This document shows, piece by piece, positions 18,101-26,875 of a stretch of 42,615 nucleotides of DNA. The translations under genes were made by a program, and so were the position numbers. A model generated the notes under the pieces. It was not told where the DNA came from and ran no database searches. It worked only from the letters and a program-made list of their open reading frames with translations. Each line of letters starts with the position of its first letter. Position 1 is the stretch's first letter. Source of the stretch: Bacteroidales bacterium (lineage in GTDB: Bacteria; Bacteroidota; Bacteroidia; Bacteroidales; JAEINX01); assembly GCA_016342645.1 (NCBI GenBank), contig JAEINX010000025.1, forward strand, positions 1 to 42,615. The letters run 5' to 3'.

Positions 18101-18818
18101 CGGCGATCGTGAAATGGCTTATATGATGTATCTTGCAGGCTTCGATGTTAAAGATGTTCATATGACCGATTTGATTTCGGGCCGTGAAAATCTTGAAGAT
18201 ATTAAATTGATTGTCTTTGTCGGTGGTTTTTCAAATTCCGATGTTCTCGGTTCGGCAAAAGGTTGGGCAGGAGCTTTTATTTATAATACAAAAGCGAGAG
18301 AAGTTCTCGAAAATTTCTATTCGCGAACCGATACTTTAAGCCTTGGAGTTTGTAACGGGTGCCAGTTGATGCTTGAGCTGAATTTATTAAATCCAAATCA
18401 TAAAGAGAGGCCGAAAATGTTGCATAACGAATCCGGCAAATTTGAATCGGGTTTTATAAATGTAAATATTTTGGAGAATAATTCGATTATGTTAAAAAGT
18501 TTGGTTGGCTCAAGATTGGGAATCTTTGTGGCTCACGGTGAAGGAAAATTATCGCTTCCTTACGACCAAAACAAATATATTATTCCTATCAAATATTCTT
18601 ATGATTCATATCCGGGCAATCCAAACGGTTCGGATTATTCGGTTGCGGCTTTATGCTCGAAAGATGGCCGTCATCTTGTTATGATGCCTCATTTGGAAAG
18701 AGCTATTTTCCCATGGAACTGGGCAAATTATCCCGAAGAAAGAAAAAACGATGAGGTCACACCTTGGATTGAAGCTTTTGTGAATGCAAGGGAGTGGATT
18801 AAAAAGATTAAGAAATAG
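15129..18818 (+). CDS. purL: Phosphoribosylformylglycinamidine synthase, single-chain form
   Basis: A 1229-residue large PurL performing the fourth step of purine synthesis: FGAR + glutamine + ATP to FGAM. An N-terminal domain is followed by the linker containing [18 protein letters not shown], the two AIRS-like synthase halves (for example [20 protein letters not shown] and [17 protein letters not shown], later PTGKDSLSM) and a C-terminal class I glutaminase with the nucleophile in [11 protein letters not shown] and the histidine of VAHGEGK. Length fits the long form, so no separate PurQ and PurS are needed. It stands alone, with its own predicted promoter; no other pur genes are near. Confidence 0.96.
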   Translation: MILFYRGSENEVYAVHLSHEIVDADKKKLSWLFGEAALIDSDILEGVFVGPRKEMITPWSTNAVEITQNMGIAGISRIEMFTEPASEVPEFDPMLQSKYDGLCQNLFTIDKTPDPIIYIDNIEEYNKQEGLALSDDEISYLKEVQTKINRKLTDSEVYGFAQVNSEHCRHKIFNGTFIIDGKEKKDSLFALIKKTSKLNPNTLVSAYKDNVAFVLGPRVEQFAPETQDKADYFKIKDIDTVISLKAETHNFPTTVEPFNGASTGTGGEIRDRMAGGKGSLPLAGTAVYMTSYPRIEGNRKWEDKTQARKWLYQTPEEILIKASNGASDFGNKFGQPLINGSLLTFEHFENNKKFAYDKVIMLAGGVGFAKKEDSLKDIPEAGDTIVVLGGDNYRIGMGGGAVSSVATGEYGNSIELNAVQRANPEMQKRVMNAIRALVESDKNSIVSIHDHGAGGHLNSLSELVEETGGTIDIDKLPVGDPTLSDKEIIGNESQERMGLIIKEKDFDNLKKISERERSPIYNVGETSGDDHFKFKKGDKSPIDLDLEYLFGKPPKTILKDETIKTNYENIDYNVDKINEYLENVLQLEAVACKDWLTNKVDRSVTGKVAMQQCAGKIQLPLNNLGVVAIDYKGEKGIATAIGHAPVNALVDPASGSVISIAEALTNIIWAPIESGLKGVSLSANWMWPAKNKGEDARLYKAVQAVSDFACELGINIPTGKDSLSMTQKYPDGDVVYSPGTVIISAVGEVSDIKKVVSPVLKNNKNTSLIYIDFSNDEYKLGGSSFAQSLNKLGNSSPTVADTAYFAKAFNSIQQLISDEKILSGHDISAGGIITTLLEMNFGNSEMGLNIDLTAIEEKDSVKLLFSENPGILIQVSDDENIPEFLEKKQIKFFEIGKLNNKRELKIKNQNDEFSFDIDRLRDKWFKTSYLLDRKQCGEALALERFNNYKNHELSFKFSNDFSGKLSQYGIDKNRRGKTGIRAAIIREKGVNGDREMAYMMYLAGFDVKDVHMTDLISGRENLEDIKLIVFVGGFSNSDVLGSAKGWAGAFIYNTKAREVLENFYSRTDTLSLGVCNGCQLMLELNLLNPNHKERPKMLHNESGKFESGFINVNILENNSIMLKSLVGSRLGIFVAHGEGKLSLPYDQNKYIIPIKYSYDSYPGNPNGSDYSVAALCSKDGRHLVMMPHLERAIFPWNWANYPEERKNDEVTPWIEAFVNAREWIKKIKK

Positions 18819-18846
18819 AGGAATTATATGGAAAACGCTCTTTCTC

Positions 18847-18886
18847 CCTTATTCCTTTATACTTATATACCTTACTACCTTATTTA
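18847..18886. repeat. Degenerate octamer array in a convergent spacer
   Basis: CCTTATTC, CTTTATAC, TTATATAC, CTTACTAC, CTTATTTA: five pyrimidine-rich units at an exact 8-base period between the purL stop and the end of the converging gene. Similar octamer patterns occur near 1414-1435 and 25756-25853. Confidence 0.5.
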
Positions 18887-21727
18887 TTAAAATGATGTGA
18901 AATCCATCAAAAACATAAATTCAAAGTTGAACGAATTATTATCGGGTTTGTAAATTGTTCGTAAACCCAAGTCGAAAGGAACAATCATTCTGAGAAAATG
19001 ACAATCGAAAGTAGTTTCAAGGCCTGTTGAGCGATAAATAGATTTATCATCTTTCAACTTACTGTCGGCATAATCAAAGAAAAGATTAAGTTTTATTCTC
19101 TTTAAATAAATTAAAGATGAAATACTTAAATCAGGGCAAACAAGCGGGAATTTATAATTAAATGAAATTGAAAATAACTCATCGCTTGAAAGGCCCGAAA
19201 AGCCTCGCGGATAATCAACAATATCTGAAAACCTATAATGTTCATTTTTCTTTTTTTGAATTCCGCTATAGATTTTAATCCCCTGATGCTTGAGTATTCC
19301 CGGGAAAAACAAAACTGTTTCAACGGCTTTTATTGATCCGAGATCATTATCCCCGAAAGGAGTATTTCGATAATTCAAACCGATTGATTGTCCCCACTTT
19401 GGATAAATATCACGATATGATTGTTTTAAAATATTATTAATCGATAGCTTATAATCAAGAGTTTGAATTGTGCCTTTTATGAAGTTGTCGGGAGTTGAAT
19501 TTTTATGGGCAATGTTTTTGAAAGTTGTTCCGATTTTTGGGATTATTGATCGAATATATTTGTTAGTCGTAAGATTAAGAGGAAGACTGATTTCTAATTC
19601 TAAGTTTGTTTCCAACCATGAAGAATCATATGAATTTTTCATATCATCATAATACTTTCCTTTTCTTTTTCCATGATCGAAAGTAAGATCAAAAACAGGA
19701 TAGAAGCCTTTGTAAGTATAATTTGCGTAATATTTCCCACTTCTTTCGTTTAAATTATAATCGTAGCCGAGAGTGGTGATGGAAGTCCCAAGTTTGTTTT
19801 GCGACATAATTGAAAATCCGGGATTAATTTCCGTATTATTTACATCAATGAAAAGTGGTGCCCAACTGTGAAAATTAAACAGATGTTTCCATTTGCTATA
19901 CTTTTTTGTTTCAAATTGTTTATTCGGAATATTTGAAACCTCAATTATCCCTTCTTCCTGTTTGGCAATACTTTCATATAGTTTTATCGAAAGATCACTA
20001 ACCTCCGGTAAGTCTATCAGAGTTTTGTTGCTTATTTTGGTTTTAACTATTTCAAATCCGTTTTTAGAATAATTTGAATAAATAATTTCGTTTTTATTTT
20101 TTGAACGACAAGGATCGGCAACACCAAAACGGGCTGAAGTTAGCTGCGAAATTTTCTTTGTTTCGGTATTTAAAACATAAATATTATCAATCCCCGAATA
20201 AGCCCCGACAAAATAAACCAAATTGCCTGAATTGATCGGTTTTGATATTTCAATGAATGAAAAATCTGTTAGATGCCTGATTTTACCGGTTTGAAAATTA
20301 ATTGAAGCGAGGCATTTTCCTGAATCAGAAAGCAGAACACAAACAATAGTTTTATTATCATCCGACCAGCTTGGTGTAATAAAAAAATCATTTTCGGGCG
20401 TAGAAAGCGAATTAATTATTTCACCGGTATTTGCATTCAGAATATCAAGAAAATACTTATCGACTGTTGTAATTCTTACGGCAGCAATTTTTTTTGAATC
20501 CGGCGAAATTGCAGGAGCAAAATATCTTGTATGCGATGTTAATTTCTTAACTTTTTTTGTTTTTAGGTTTAATGTTTTAATGATTGCATAGTTGCGGTTT
20601 TGCCAACGCAAATCGTATTGCTTTTCGGCCCAAACCAATAGGTTTTCATTACCCGAAAGTGTTTCGGTGAAAATAAACCCCGGAGTATAAATTGTTTCTT
20701 CTTTTCCGTTTTTATCGATTTCCACAAAACGAATAATGTCGTCAAGCCCTGATTTTTCGGAAATTATTATTGAATCATTAATAAATACCGGATTTGTATA
20801 ATTTGTATATAATTTTGGTTTCTCTTTTTTTAAAACTTTATAATTAGAAAAATTAATTTGTTCATCTTGTTTCGACCAAAGACTATCTAATTCGTTAATA
20901 GTATTATTATAAAATTGAATTTTATTTAACCTACTTGAAGATTTTATTGAATTTGAAAAAGGAGTGATTTGAAATGATTTTTTCGCAACATTATCAAAAG
21001 CGTTTTTCCAAATTTCGATTCCATATTTTTTACGAGCTTGTGCAGTAAGAAAATAACCGAGATGATATCTGTCGGGAACATACTCTTTGTAAGAACCGAG
21101 AACAGCTTTATCGTAGTCTAAGTTTATTTTCGAAAGTGCTTGTGTTCTGAGTTTCATTTCAAAAGATGGCAACCTTCCCCTTCCCGAATTACTTAAAGCC
21201 GTTTCGGTACAAACGGCATCACCTTCGATTAGCCAAAGAGGCATGAACAAACCCAAAATTGCTCCGGTAGCTTGTTCACCAAACACATAAGTTAACACTT
21301 TTGTCATTCCCTGATTTAGTTTGTCAATTTGTACAACATGCCTGTATTCGTGAACTGCAAGTTGTTGCAACCAGTTTTCTGCATAGGAATCTTGTGGCGG
21401 ACAGGTGAATATTTCCATGCGTTTTGGTGCCCAAAGAACCATAGCATTGGATGTAACGCTTTGCGTATGTAGAATGATAGAGATTTTTTTGGGTTTATGA
21501 TAGAGAGTTTGTATATCGAATTTATAAACATAATTGAGAGTGTTGGCAAAATATTGTGCCTCTTCTTCAAAGTTTTCAGGATAGATGATTTGGAAGTTTT
21601 CAGAATTTATTTGCTTCCAAGAAATCGAAGCTGGATCTTGCCCCAAAATATAATATTGAGCCGAACAAGGCGATTTTAGTATTATAACAAAACCAAAAAG
21701 CAAGATAAAAAATATTCTAAAATTCAT
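18887..21727 (-). CDS. Exported HExxH peptidase-like / beta-propeller / outer-membrane beta-barrel protein
   Basis: The frame extends upstream to 21877, but the start at 21727 gives a clear signal peptide (MNFRIFFILLFGFVIILKSPCSAQ) and 946 residues. Residues about 25-290 contain HEYRH at 126-130 with a glutamate at E168 in PLWLIEGDA, the layout of gluzincin-type zinc peptidases (peptidase MA-like). Residues about 300-590 are repeated strands such as SPDSKKIAAVR and SWSDDNKTIVCV, typical of TolB/WD40-like propeller blades. From about 600 on, alternating strands with YDYNLNERSGKYYANYTYKG and a C-terminal FMLFDFTSF-like end (ending in Phe) suggest an Omp85/surface-antigen-like barrel. It probably sits in the outer membrane. 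Substrate unknown; peptidase activity is inferred. Confidence 0.75.
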   Translation of the reverse strand: MNFRIFFILLFGFVIILKSPCSAQYYILGQDPASISWKQINSENFQIIYPENFEEEAQYFANTLNYVYKFDIQTLYHKPKKISIILHTQSVTSNAMVLWAPKRMEIFTCPPQDSYAENWLQQLAVHEYRHVVQIDKLNQGMTKVLTYVFGEQATGAILGLFMPLWLIEGDAVCTETALSNSGRGRLPSFEMKLRTQALSKINLDYDKAVLGSYKEYVPDRYHLGYFLTAQARKKYGIEIWKNAFDNVAKKSFQITPFSNSIKSSSRLNKIQFYNNTINELDSLWSKQDEQINFSNYKVLKKEKPKLYTNYTNPVFINDSIIISEKSGLDDIIRFVEIDKNGKEETIYTPGFIFTETLSGNENLLVWAEKQYDLRWQNRNYAIIKTLNLKTKKVKKLTSHTRYFAPAISPDSKKIAAVRITTVDKYFLDILNANTGEIINSLSTPENDFFITPSWSDDNKTIVCVLLSDSGKCLASINFQTGKIRHLTDFSFIEISKPINSGNLVYFVGAYSGIDNIYVLNTETKKISQLTSARFGVADPCRSKNKNEIIYSNYSKNGFEIVKTKISNKTLIDLPEVSDLSIKLYESIAKQEEGIIEVSNIPNKQFETKKYSKWKHLFNFHSWAPLFIDVNNTEINPGFSIMSQNKLGTSITTLGYDYNLNERSGKYYANYTYKGFYPVFDLTFDHGKRKGKYYDDMKNSYDSSWLETNLELEISLPLNLTTNKYIRSIIPKIGTTFKNIAHKNSTPDNFIKGTIQTLDYKLSINNILKQSYRDIYPKWGQSIGLNYRNTPFGDNDLGSIKAVETVLFFPGILKHQGIKIYSGIQKKKNEHYRFSDIVDYPRGFSGLSSDELFSISFNYKFPLVCPDLSISSLIYLKRIKLNLFFDYADSKLKDDKSIYRSTGLETTFDCHFLRMIVPFDLGLRTIYKPDNNSFNFEFMFLMDFTSF

Positions 21728-22029
21728 CGGGCATAAAGTACAAAAAAAGATTTCGATATAGTATTTTGAATGAAAAAAAACGCAGCAGGTTCTCAGATTA
21801 TATAATTGATGTTTCTTCGAATTTAGTAGAAAATAGGCAAATGATTGAAAATCAAAATTGAGAAAAGAACTACACAAAATTAATCATTCTGAAAATCTGT
21901 AACCCATAATTTTGTTTTCCTAAAATTGAATTAATTTTGAGCAATAAAAAAGAGGAATTGCATAATGCTTTTCCTCTTTTTTAACTTTAAGGCAATTTAA
22001 CTTAAGTTCGTTTTAAGTATTTTGTTGCC

Positions 22030-22494
22030 TTATTTATATACTTTTTTTCGAGTGGAGTAGTTTATTTTAAACGCTCCTACTTTTCTAAGTTCTTGTTTAA
22101 CGTCAGTAACAACACCCATTTTAGTTGCTTCATCAACTTTTAAGGAGGTAGTTAGGAATTTTCTGTCAACTTCATCTCTCGCTTCTCTTTCGCTATAGAT
22201 AAATTCAGGGATTTCGTTAACTGCCGAAAACTGATCATTTAATTGAATTCGCGATTCGGTACCGTAAAGGCTTACGTTTCGTGGTTCACCAATATAAATA
22301 TAGCTTACAAGAGATTTTTTCTCAAGTTTTTGGACTTCACTAGCTTGTGGCAATCGGGTTTTTACAATAGTAGTGTTTTCCCGCATAACTGTTGTTACCA
22401 TAAAAAAGAATAACAACATAAAAATAATATCCGGTAATGAGGAGGTACTGATTGCAGGCAAACCCGAATCTTTTTTCTTTTTAAACCTTGACAT
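22030..22494 (-). CDS. exbD: ExbD/TolR family biopolymer transport protein
   Basis: A 154-residue inner-membrane protein with a single N-terminal anchor (SLPDIIFMLLFFFMVTTVM) holding the proton-path aspartate D22, followed by a periplasmic domain. It works with ExbB to energise TonB-like transport. Its start codon is 1 base after the stop of the other exbD. It ends the four-gene unit exbB - membrane protein - exbD - exbD. The C-terminal domain is longer than in classical ExbD only by a few residues and shares little with the neighbour, so the two copies probably form a heteromeric pair. Confidence 0.88.
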   Translation of the reverse strand: MSRFKKKKDSGLPAISTSSLPDIIFMLLFFFMVTTVMRENTTIVKTRLPQASEVQKLEKKSLVSYIYIGEPRNVSLYGTESRIQLNDQFSAVNEIPEFIYSEREARDEVDRKFLTTSLKVDEATKMGVVTDVKQELRKVGAFKINYSTRKKVYK

Positions 22495-22495
22495 A

Positions 22496-23068
22496 TTAAT
22501 TTCCTCCTATATTTTGAGGTTCAGCTTCTGAAATTCTCATTGGAATGGCCTCATCTATCGCATTTATTTGATCTTCCTTAACCAGCTTATCATACTTTTT
22601 ACCAAACTTTTCCATCGATAATTCGTCTTTAAGTTCTTTAAAAGCCCTGGCGAGTTCATTTTGAACCTGTATATACATTTTATACGAAGTTCCTCTGTCG
22701 TTTTTAAGAGATACAAGCCCTTTGGAGGTTGGAACATCGCCTAATAATTCAATGTTTTTTATAGTAATGTCCGGATAAGATAAATTGTCGGGATGTATGC
22801 TCATAAAATCTTTAACCTCATCCTTAAGCGTGTAAAGACTACCTTCTTTATTATTTACGAGTAATCTGTCGCGGCTGTTAACAAGAATGTTCATAATGTT
22901 TCTTTCCTTGATATCGGGAGGTTTCTGGTTAGGGTCAACCGGTGGTGGCAGCTTTCTTATCAAACCTGTATCTACATCCATTGTTGTTGTTACAAGGAAA
23001 AATACAAGCAGGAGGAAGGCAATATCAGCCATTGATCCGGCATTAACCTCTGGTAGCTTTCTTGCCAT
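22496..23068 (-). CDS. exbD: ExbD/TolR family biopolymer transport protein, long form
   Basis: A 190-residue ExbD with the anchor ADIAFLLLVFFLVTTTM and conserved D15. The periplasmic part is longer than in classical ExbD (about 140 residues) and has a charged C-terminal extension from about residue 140 on. It follows the 139-residue membrane protein by 9 bases and precedes the second exbD by 1 base. Likely in the same complex as the upstream ExbB. Confidence 0.88.
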   Translation of the reverse strand: MARKLPEVNAGSMADIAFLLLVFFLVTTTMDVDTGLIRKLPPPVDPNQKPPDIKERNIMNILVNSRDRLLVNNKEGSLYTLKDEVKDFMSIHPDNLSYPDITIKNIELLGDVPTSKGLVSLKNDRGTSYKMYIQVQNELARAFKELKDELSMEKFGKKYDKLVKEDQINAIDEAIPMRISEAEPQNIGGN

Positions 23069-23077
23069 ATTTTTATA

Positions 23078-23497
23078 TTATTTAAATACGTTAATAATTC
23101 CAAAAACAATAATTGACAATATTGCTAATCCGGCAAAAATATAAGTGGTTATAATACAACTACCGATAAATCGTGAAATGCCTTCAGTAATATCGAATTT
23201 TTCATAAACATTACCTTCGATAGAACCGCTGGCAAACATGTATGAAATACCGTATAAAATTGCAAAAATCAAAATAACACCGAGAAATTGAAGAGCACTT
23301 CTGGGATTTCTTATGAAATACACAATCGGGAAGAGGATAATTAACAGAATTGCAATGCCAAGAAGAATATATGACCAATAAGCAACAGTATCTGTCATTG
23401 ATTCTCCTTTAATATAAAAGATCACAAAAAGAACTGTTGAGATGGCCAAAATGACATACAATGTAAATTGTAATATTTTGTTTATTTTATCATCCAT
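23078..23497 (-). CDS. Four-helix membrane protein of the exb cluster, function unknown
   Basis: A 139-residue hydrophobic protein with four predicted spans (about 8-27, 37-60, 67-89 and 110-137) and little loop sequence. I do not recognise a named family. It lies between exbB (5 bases upstream) and the long exbD (9 bases downstream), so it is likely cotranscribed and may be an accessory component of the energising complex. Confidence 0.75.
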   Translation of the reverse strand: MDDKINKILQFTLYVILAISTVLFVIFYIKGESMTDTVAYWSYILLGIAILLIILFPIVYFIRNPRSALQFLGVILIFAILYGISYMFASGSIEGNVYEKFDITEGISRFIGSCIITTYIFAGLAILSIIVFGIINVFK

Positions 23498-23502
23498 GAT
23501 AA

Positions 23503-24345
23503 TTATTTTTTTGCTAATTTATGTCTAGTTAAAATATCAATAAAAGATATTGTGCTATCTTCCATGTCGTTGACTATTGAATCAACTTTTGAGATAAGGT
23601 AATTGTAGAAAATTTGAAGAATAATAGCCACAATCAAACCAAAAACGGTTGTTAAAAGGGCAACTTTAATACCACTGGCAACAATAGTAGCAGAAATATC
23701 ACCAGCAGCTTCAATATTCGCAAAAGCACTGATCATACCTATTACAGTCCCCATGAAACCAAGCATAGGAGCAATTGCAATAAATAATGAAATCCACGAT
23801 AATCCTTTTTCCAAACGCCCCATTAAAACACTACCGTATGAAACAATAGATTTCTCAACTATATCGATACCTTCATTATATCGTTCTAAGCCTTGAAAGA
23901 AAATACTTGCAATCGGGCCTCTTGTGTTTTTGCAAATTTCTTTTGCAGAGTCAACTCCACCGCTTTCGAGGGCAGATTCAACTTTGTTTAAAAGTTTTTG
24001 ATTGTTAGTTGTTGAGAGATTTAGATAGATGATCCTTTCAATACACATTGCTAAACCAAGCACTAATGTTAATAATACAATACCCATAAATTCCCAACCA
24101 CCGGAAATAAAGTTTTCTTTCAATACTTGCTGGAAAGATTGATTTTCAGCCGCTACAGGATCAGATATTGCATCTACAATCAATTCCTCTCCGGCATTTA
24201 GAGTTGAAACGGTATCAGATTCAGCCATTGTTGTATCTGTTGTAATTTCGGTTTCGGTTACTGTTTCGTCTTGAGCAGCAACATAGTTTGAAACTCCAAA
24301 AGTTAGCATTCCTGCTATCGTTAAAAAAGCAATTATTTTTTTCAT
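23503..24345 (-). CDS. exbB: MotA/TolQ/ExbB proton channel family protein
   Basis: A 280-residue proton-channel protein. The N-terminus (MKKIIAFLTIAGMLTFGVSN, then YVAAQ) looks like a cleaved signal, followed by a Thr/Glu-rich periplasmic segment (about 25-75) and three membrane helices (about 83-103, 184-206, 222-250). LSWISLFIAIAPMLGFMGTV followed by IGMISAF is the conserved ExbB/TolQ core. With the two ExbD proteins it converts proton motive force into work for TonB-dependent outer-membrane uptake. It is the first gene of its cluster; no tonB is present here. Confidence 0.9.
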   Translation of the reverse strand: MKKIIAFLTIAGMLTFGVSNYVAAQDETVTETEITTDTTMAESDTVSTLNAGEELIVDAISDPVAAENQSFQQVLKENFISGGWEFMGIVLLTLVLGLAMCIERIIYLNLSTTNNQKLLNKVESALESGGVDSAKEICKNTRGPIASIFFQGLERYNEGIDIVEKSIVSYGSVLMGRLEKGLSWISLFIAIAPMLGFMGTVIGMISAFANIEAAGDISATIVASGIKVALLTTVFGLIVAIILQIFYNYLISKVDSIVNDMEDSTISFIDILTRHKLAKK

Positions 24346-24417
24346 TTTATTATTTATTGATTTTTATTAATTTTTTAACTTATTTTCTATTTATTTATTG
24401 TTCATTTACTTTTTTTG

Positions 24418-24507
24418 CGGAGAGGAAGGGATTCGAACCCCCGATTCCGTTTCACACAGAATACACACTTTCCAGGCGTGCGCCTTAAACCACTCGGCCA
24501 CCTCTCC
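24418..24507 (-). tRNA. tRNA-Ser (GGA)
   Basis: On the minus strand this 90-base sequence has the acceptor arm GGAGAGG / CCTCTCC with discriminator G, a D-arm containing GGCCGAGTGGTTTAAGGC, the anticodon loop CTGGAAA (anticodon GGA, reading UCC/UCU), a long class II variable arm, and the T-arm GGGGGTTCGAATCCC. CCA is not encoded. It lies 72 bases upstream of exbB on the same strand. Confidence 0.95.
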
Positions 24508-24685
24508 TGTTTCAAAATAGCGAACCCTATCTCTCAATATCAGTCAGCTAAAATAATAAAAAATCATTTTACAAATAAAATATTTAGGTTAATTTTTTTA
24601 AAAAGCATAGAGTTTTGTAAATAAGTTATTTATTAATGGTATATCCCTTGTCATTTTTTAAAAATATATGATAAATATAGTTATA

Positions 24686-25714
24686 CTATAAGGTAATTTC
24701 TCCTCTTATTGAAATTTCAAGTAATTTTCTTAACTTTTGCTCAGAAAAATTGCTTCCTAAAAGCAACATGGTTTTCACAATTGCTGACTCGGATGTGATG
24801 TCATGCCCACTAATAATTCCAATTTTATTTAAGTCAAGGCTAGTTTGATATTTTCCCAATTCTACGGCTCCTCCTTTGCATTGGGTTACATTTACAATTA
24901 TTATTCCTTTTTTAATAGCTTCGCTTAATGCTTCAATAAACCATTGATCGGTAGGAGCATTTCCCGAACCATAAGTTTCAAGAATTACAGCACGAAGCCC
25001 TTTGATATTTAATATTGAATTAACTGTATTTTCCTGAATTCCGGGAAATAGTTTAAGAATTGCAATATTTGTATCAAAAATTTTATGGACAAGCAATTTT
25101 TTGAAATTTGGTTTGTGAATTGCTGTTTTATTATATTTAATATATACTCCTGCTTCAGCTAACACCGGATAATTCAATGAGCTAAAAGCTTTGAAATTTA
25201 CAGCATTATATTTATGAGTTCGATTTGCCCTGTAAAGCTGGTTTTCAAAATATATGCAAACTTCGGGAACTATTGGGAGATCATTATCTTTAGCGGCAGC
25301 TATTTCAATAGATGTGATAAAATTTTCTTTTCCATCAGTGCGAATAATTCCTATTGGCAGTTGAGAACCCGTAAAAATCACAGGCTTATTTAAATTCTCT
25401 AACATAAAACTCAATGCTGAAGCTGTAAAAGCCATAGTGTCGGAGCCATGCAAAACCACAAAACCATCATAGTTTTCATAGTTGTCTTCGATAACTGTAG
25501 CAAGTTTAACACATAGGTCAGGTTTCATATTTGAAGAATCTATTGGCGGATCGAAAGAATATGAGTCAATATCGTAGTCAAAATTATTGATTTCAGGAAT
25601 ATGTTTTGATATTAATTCAAAATCATAAGGGAGTAACATCCCTGTTTCGAGATCGTTTATCATTCCGATAGTTCCTCCGGTATAAATAACAAGAATTGAG
25701 GTTTTTGATTCCAT
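24686..25714 (-). CDS. ansA: Type I (cytoplasmic) L-asparaginase
   Basis: A 342-residue asparaginase converting L-asparagine to aspartate and ammonia. The N-terminal active-site segment VIYTGGTIGM places the nucleophilic threonine at T15, and HGSDTMAFTASALSFML holds the second active-site threonine T93 and D92. HGSDT differs from the common HGTDT by one residue, a conservative change. There is no signal peptide, consistent with the low-affinity cytoplasmic class. It is transcribed alone or with weak coupling to its neighbours. Confidence 0.9.
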   Translation of the reverse strand: MESKTSILVIYTGGTIGMINDLETGMLLPYDFELISKHIPEINNFDYDIDSYSFDPPIDSSNMKPDLCVKLATVIEDNYENYDGFVVLHGSDTMAFTASALSFMLENLNKPVIFTGSQLPIGIIRTDGKENFITSIEIAAAKDNDLPIVPEVCIYFENQLYRANRTHKYNAVNFKAFSSLNYPVLAEAGVYIKYNKTAIHKPNFKKLLVHKIFDTNIAILKLFPGIQENTVNSILNIKGLRAVILETYGSGNAPTDQWFIEALSEAIKKGIIIVNVTQCKGGAVELGKYQTSLDLNKIGIISGHDITSESAIVKTMLLLGSNFSEQKLRKLLEISIRGEITL

Positions 25715-25755
25715 ATTTGCTTTTAATTAGTTGTGAAATTCTGTACTGAAAATTT

Positions 25756-25853
25756 GGAATAAAGGGAATAAAGGAAATAGGGAAAATAGAGGAAATGACC
25801 AACGAATGACAATTGAATTATACCTTATACCTGTATTTCCCTTATACCTATAC
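25756..25853. repeat. Imperfect inverted octamer repeat between tatD and ansA
   Basis: A purine arm made of GGAATAAA-like units (25756-25796) faces a pyrimidine arm made of TTATACC-like units (25818-25853). The arms are partly complementary and would form an imperfect stem with a short loop of about 20 bases. Style and unit length recall the arms around the four-helix-bundle gene, but here no gene lies between them. Confidence 0.45.
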
Positions 25854-25875
25854 ACATTCATTTTGTTAATGTTTT

Positions 25876-26658
25876 TTATGATTTATTCTCAAATTTAAAT
25901 AACTCAAGCGCTGTTTTTGTAGTTGTTTCAGCAACTTCTTCAATTGAAATATTTTTTATGGCTGCAATTTTTTCGGCAATTATAATTGTATAGGCACTTT
26001 CGTTTCGTTTTCCGCGAAAAGGCATGGGTGCCAAAAACGGTGAATCGGTTTCCAGAACAATATTTTCCAATGCAATTTCTTTAACAACTTTATCAAGCCC
26101 CGAGTTTTTAAATGTAACTACTCCCCCAATTCCTAATTTGAAACCTAATTCGTCAATGACTTTTCTTGCCTGGTCAACTGAGCCTGAAAAGCAGTGAAAT
26201 ACACCTCGCATTCCAGGGAATTTTGAATCATTTAATATTTTGAAAACCTCATTAAATGAATTACGTGAATGAATTACTATGGGTAGCTCATATTCTCTGG
26301 CCCAAAAAATCTGGAACATCATTGCTTCAACTTGCTCTTTAATAAAAGTTTTATCCCAGTATAAGTCTATTCCAATCTCACCGATTGCATAGAAGGTATT
26401 ATTTGATAAATATTTTTTCAGTTTCTTCAGTTCTTCAATGAAGTTTGATTTAACTGATGTAGGATGAAGGCCAAGCATCGGAAAACAATTATTAGGATAA
26501 TCATTGCAGATTTCAAGCATTTTATTGATTGAATTGCTGTCAATGTTTGGTAAAAGCATATATTTTACACCCTTATCAATTGCATTTTTAATAATCTGAT
26601 TAAAATCTTCATCAAAAGCATTGAGGTATAAATGTGTATGTGTGTCAATAAATATCAT
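25876..26658 (-). CDS. tatD: TatD family metal-dependent hydrolase (DNase)
   Basis: A 260-residue TIM-barrel enzyme of the TatD family, 3'-5' DNA exonuclease or related metal-dependent hydrolases. Metal ligands are visible: H7 and H9 in DTHTHL, E94 in AIGEIGIDLYWD, H130 in VIHSRNS, H155 in VFHCFSGS and D205 in LETDSPFLAP. Length and motifs are full. It is divergent from the cysteine peptidase gene upstream and followed by ansA. Confidence 0.92.
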   Translation of the reverse strand: MIFIDTHTHLYLNAFDEDFNQIIKNAIDKGVKYMLLPNIDSNSINKMLEICNDYPNNCFPMLGLHPTSVKSNFIEELKKLKKYLSNNTFYAIGEIGIDLYWDKTFIKEQVEAMMFQIFWAREYELPIVIHSRNSFNEVFKILNDSKFPGMRGVFHCFSGSVDQARKVIDELGFKLGIGGVVTFKNSGLDKVVKEIALENIVLETDSPFLAPMPFRGKRNESAYTIIIAEKIAAIKNISIEEVAETTTKTALELFKFENKS

Positions 26659-26819
26659 GCGGCAAAATTAGCAGAATGTTCGAAATACATTTGAATTTGG
26701 GATTTAAAATTTCTGAGATTTTTTTTATTTATAATAACTCAAACAAAAGAAGGAATATCTGTGGATAAATAATTTTCAAATTATTTTTAAAAAAAAGTAA
26801 ATTTTTTTTAAAAAATCAT

Positions 26820-26827
26820 TATATTTG
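26820..26827 (+). promoter_or_regulatory. Candidate -7 box for the cysteine peptidase operon
   Basis: TATATTTG matches TAnnTTTG, 48 bases before the ATG at 26876; transcription would begin near 26834. Upstream are A- and T-runs (26788-26815) but no definite -33 element. Confidence 0.5.
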
Positions 26828-26875
26828 ATAATTATTAACTATATAAATTAATAATTATCAACAAGAAGAAATGTT

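Noticed and set aside
21728..21877. N-terminal extension of the propeller/barrel protein to 21877
   Set aside because: The extra 50 residues have no domain character, and the internal ATG at 21727 is followed directly by a proper signal peptide.
24288..24624. Two short plus-strand open frames overlapping the tRNA
   Set aside because: They are readings through tRNA-Ser and the exbB leader and have no protein-like features.
25756..25853. CRISPR array
   Set aside because: Repeat units are only about 8 bases, degenerate, with no spacers and no cas genes.
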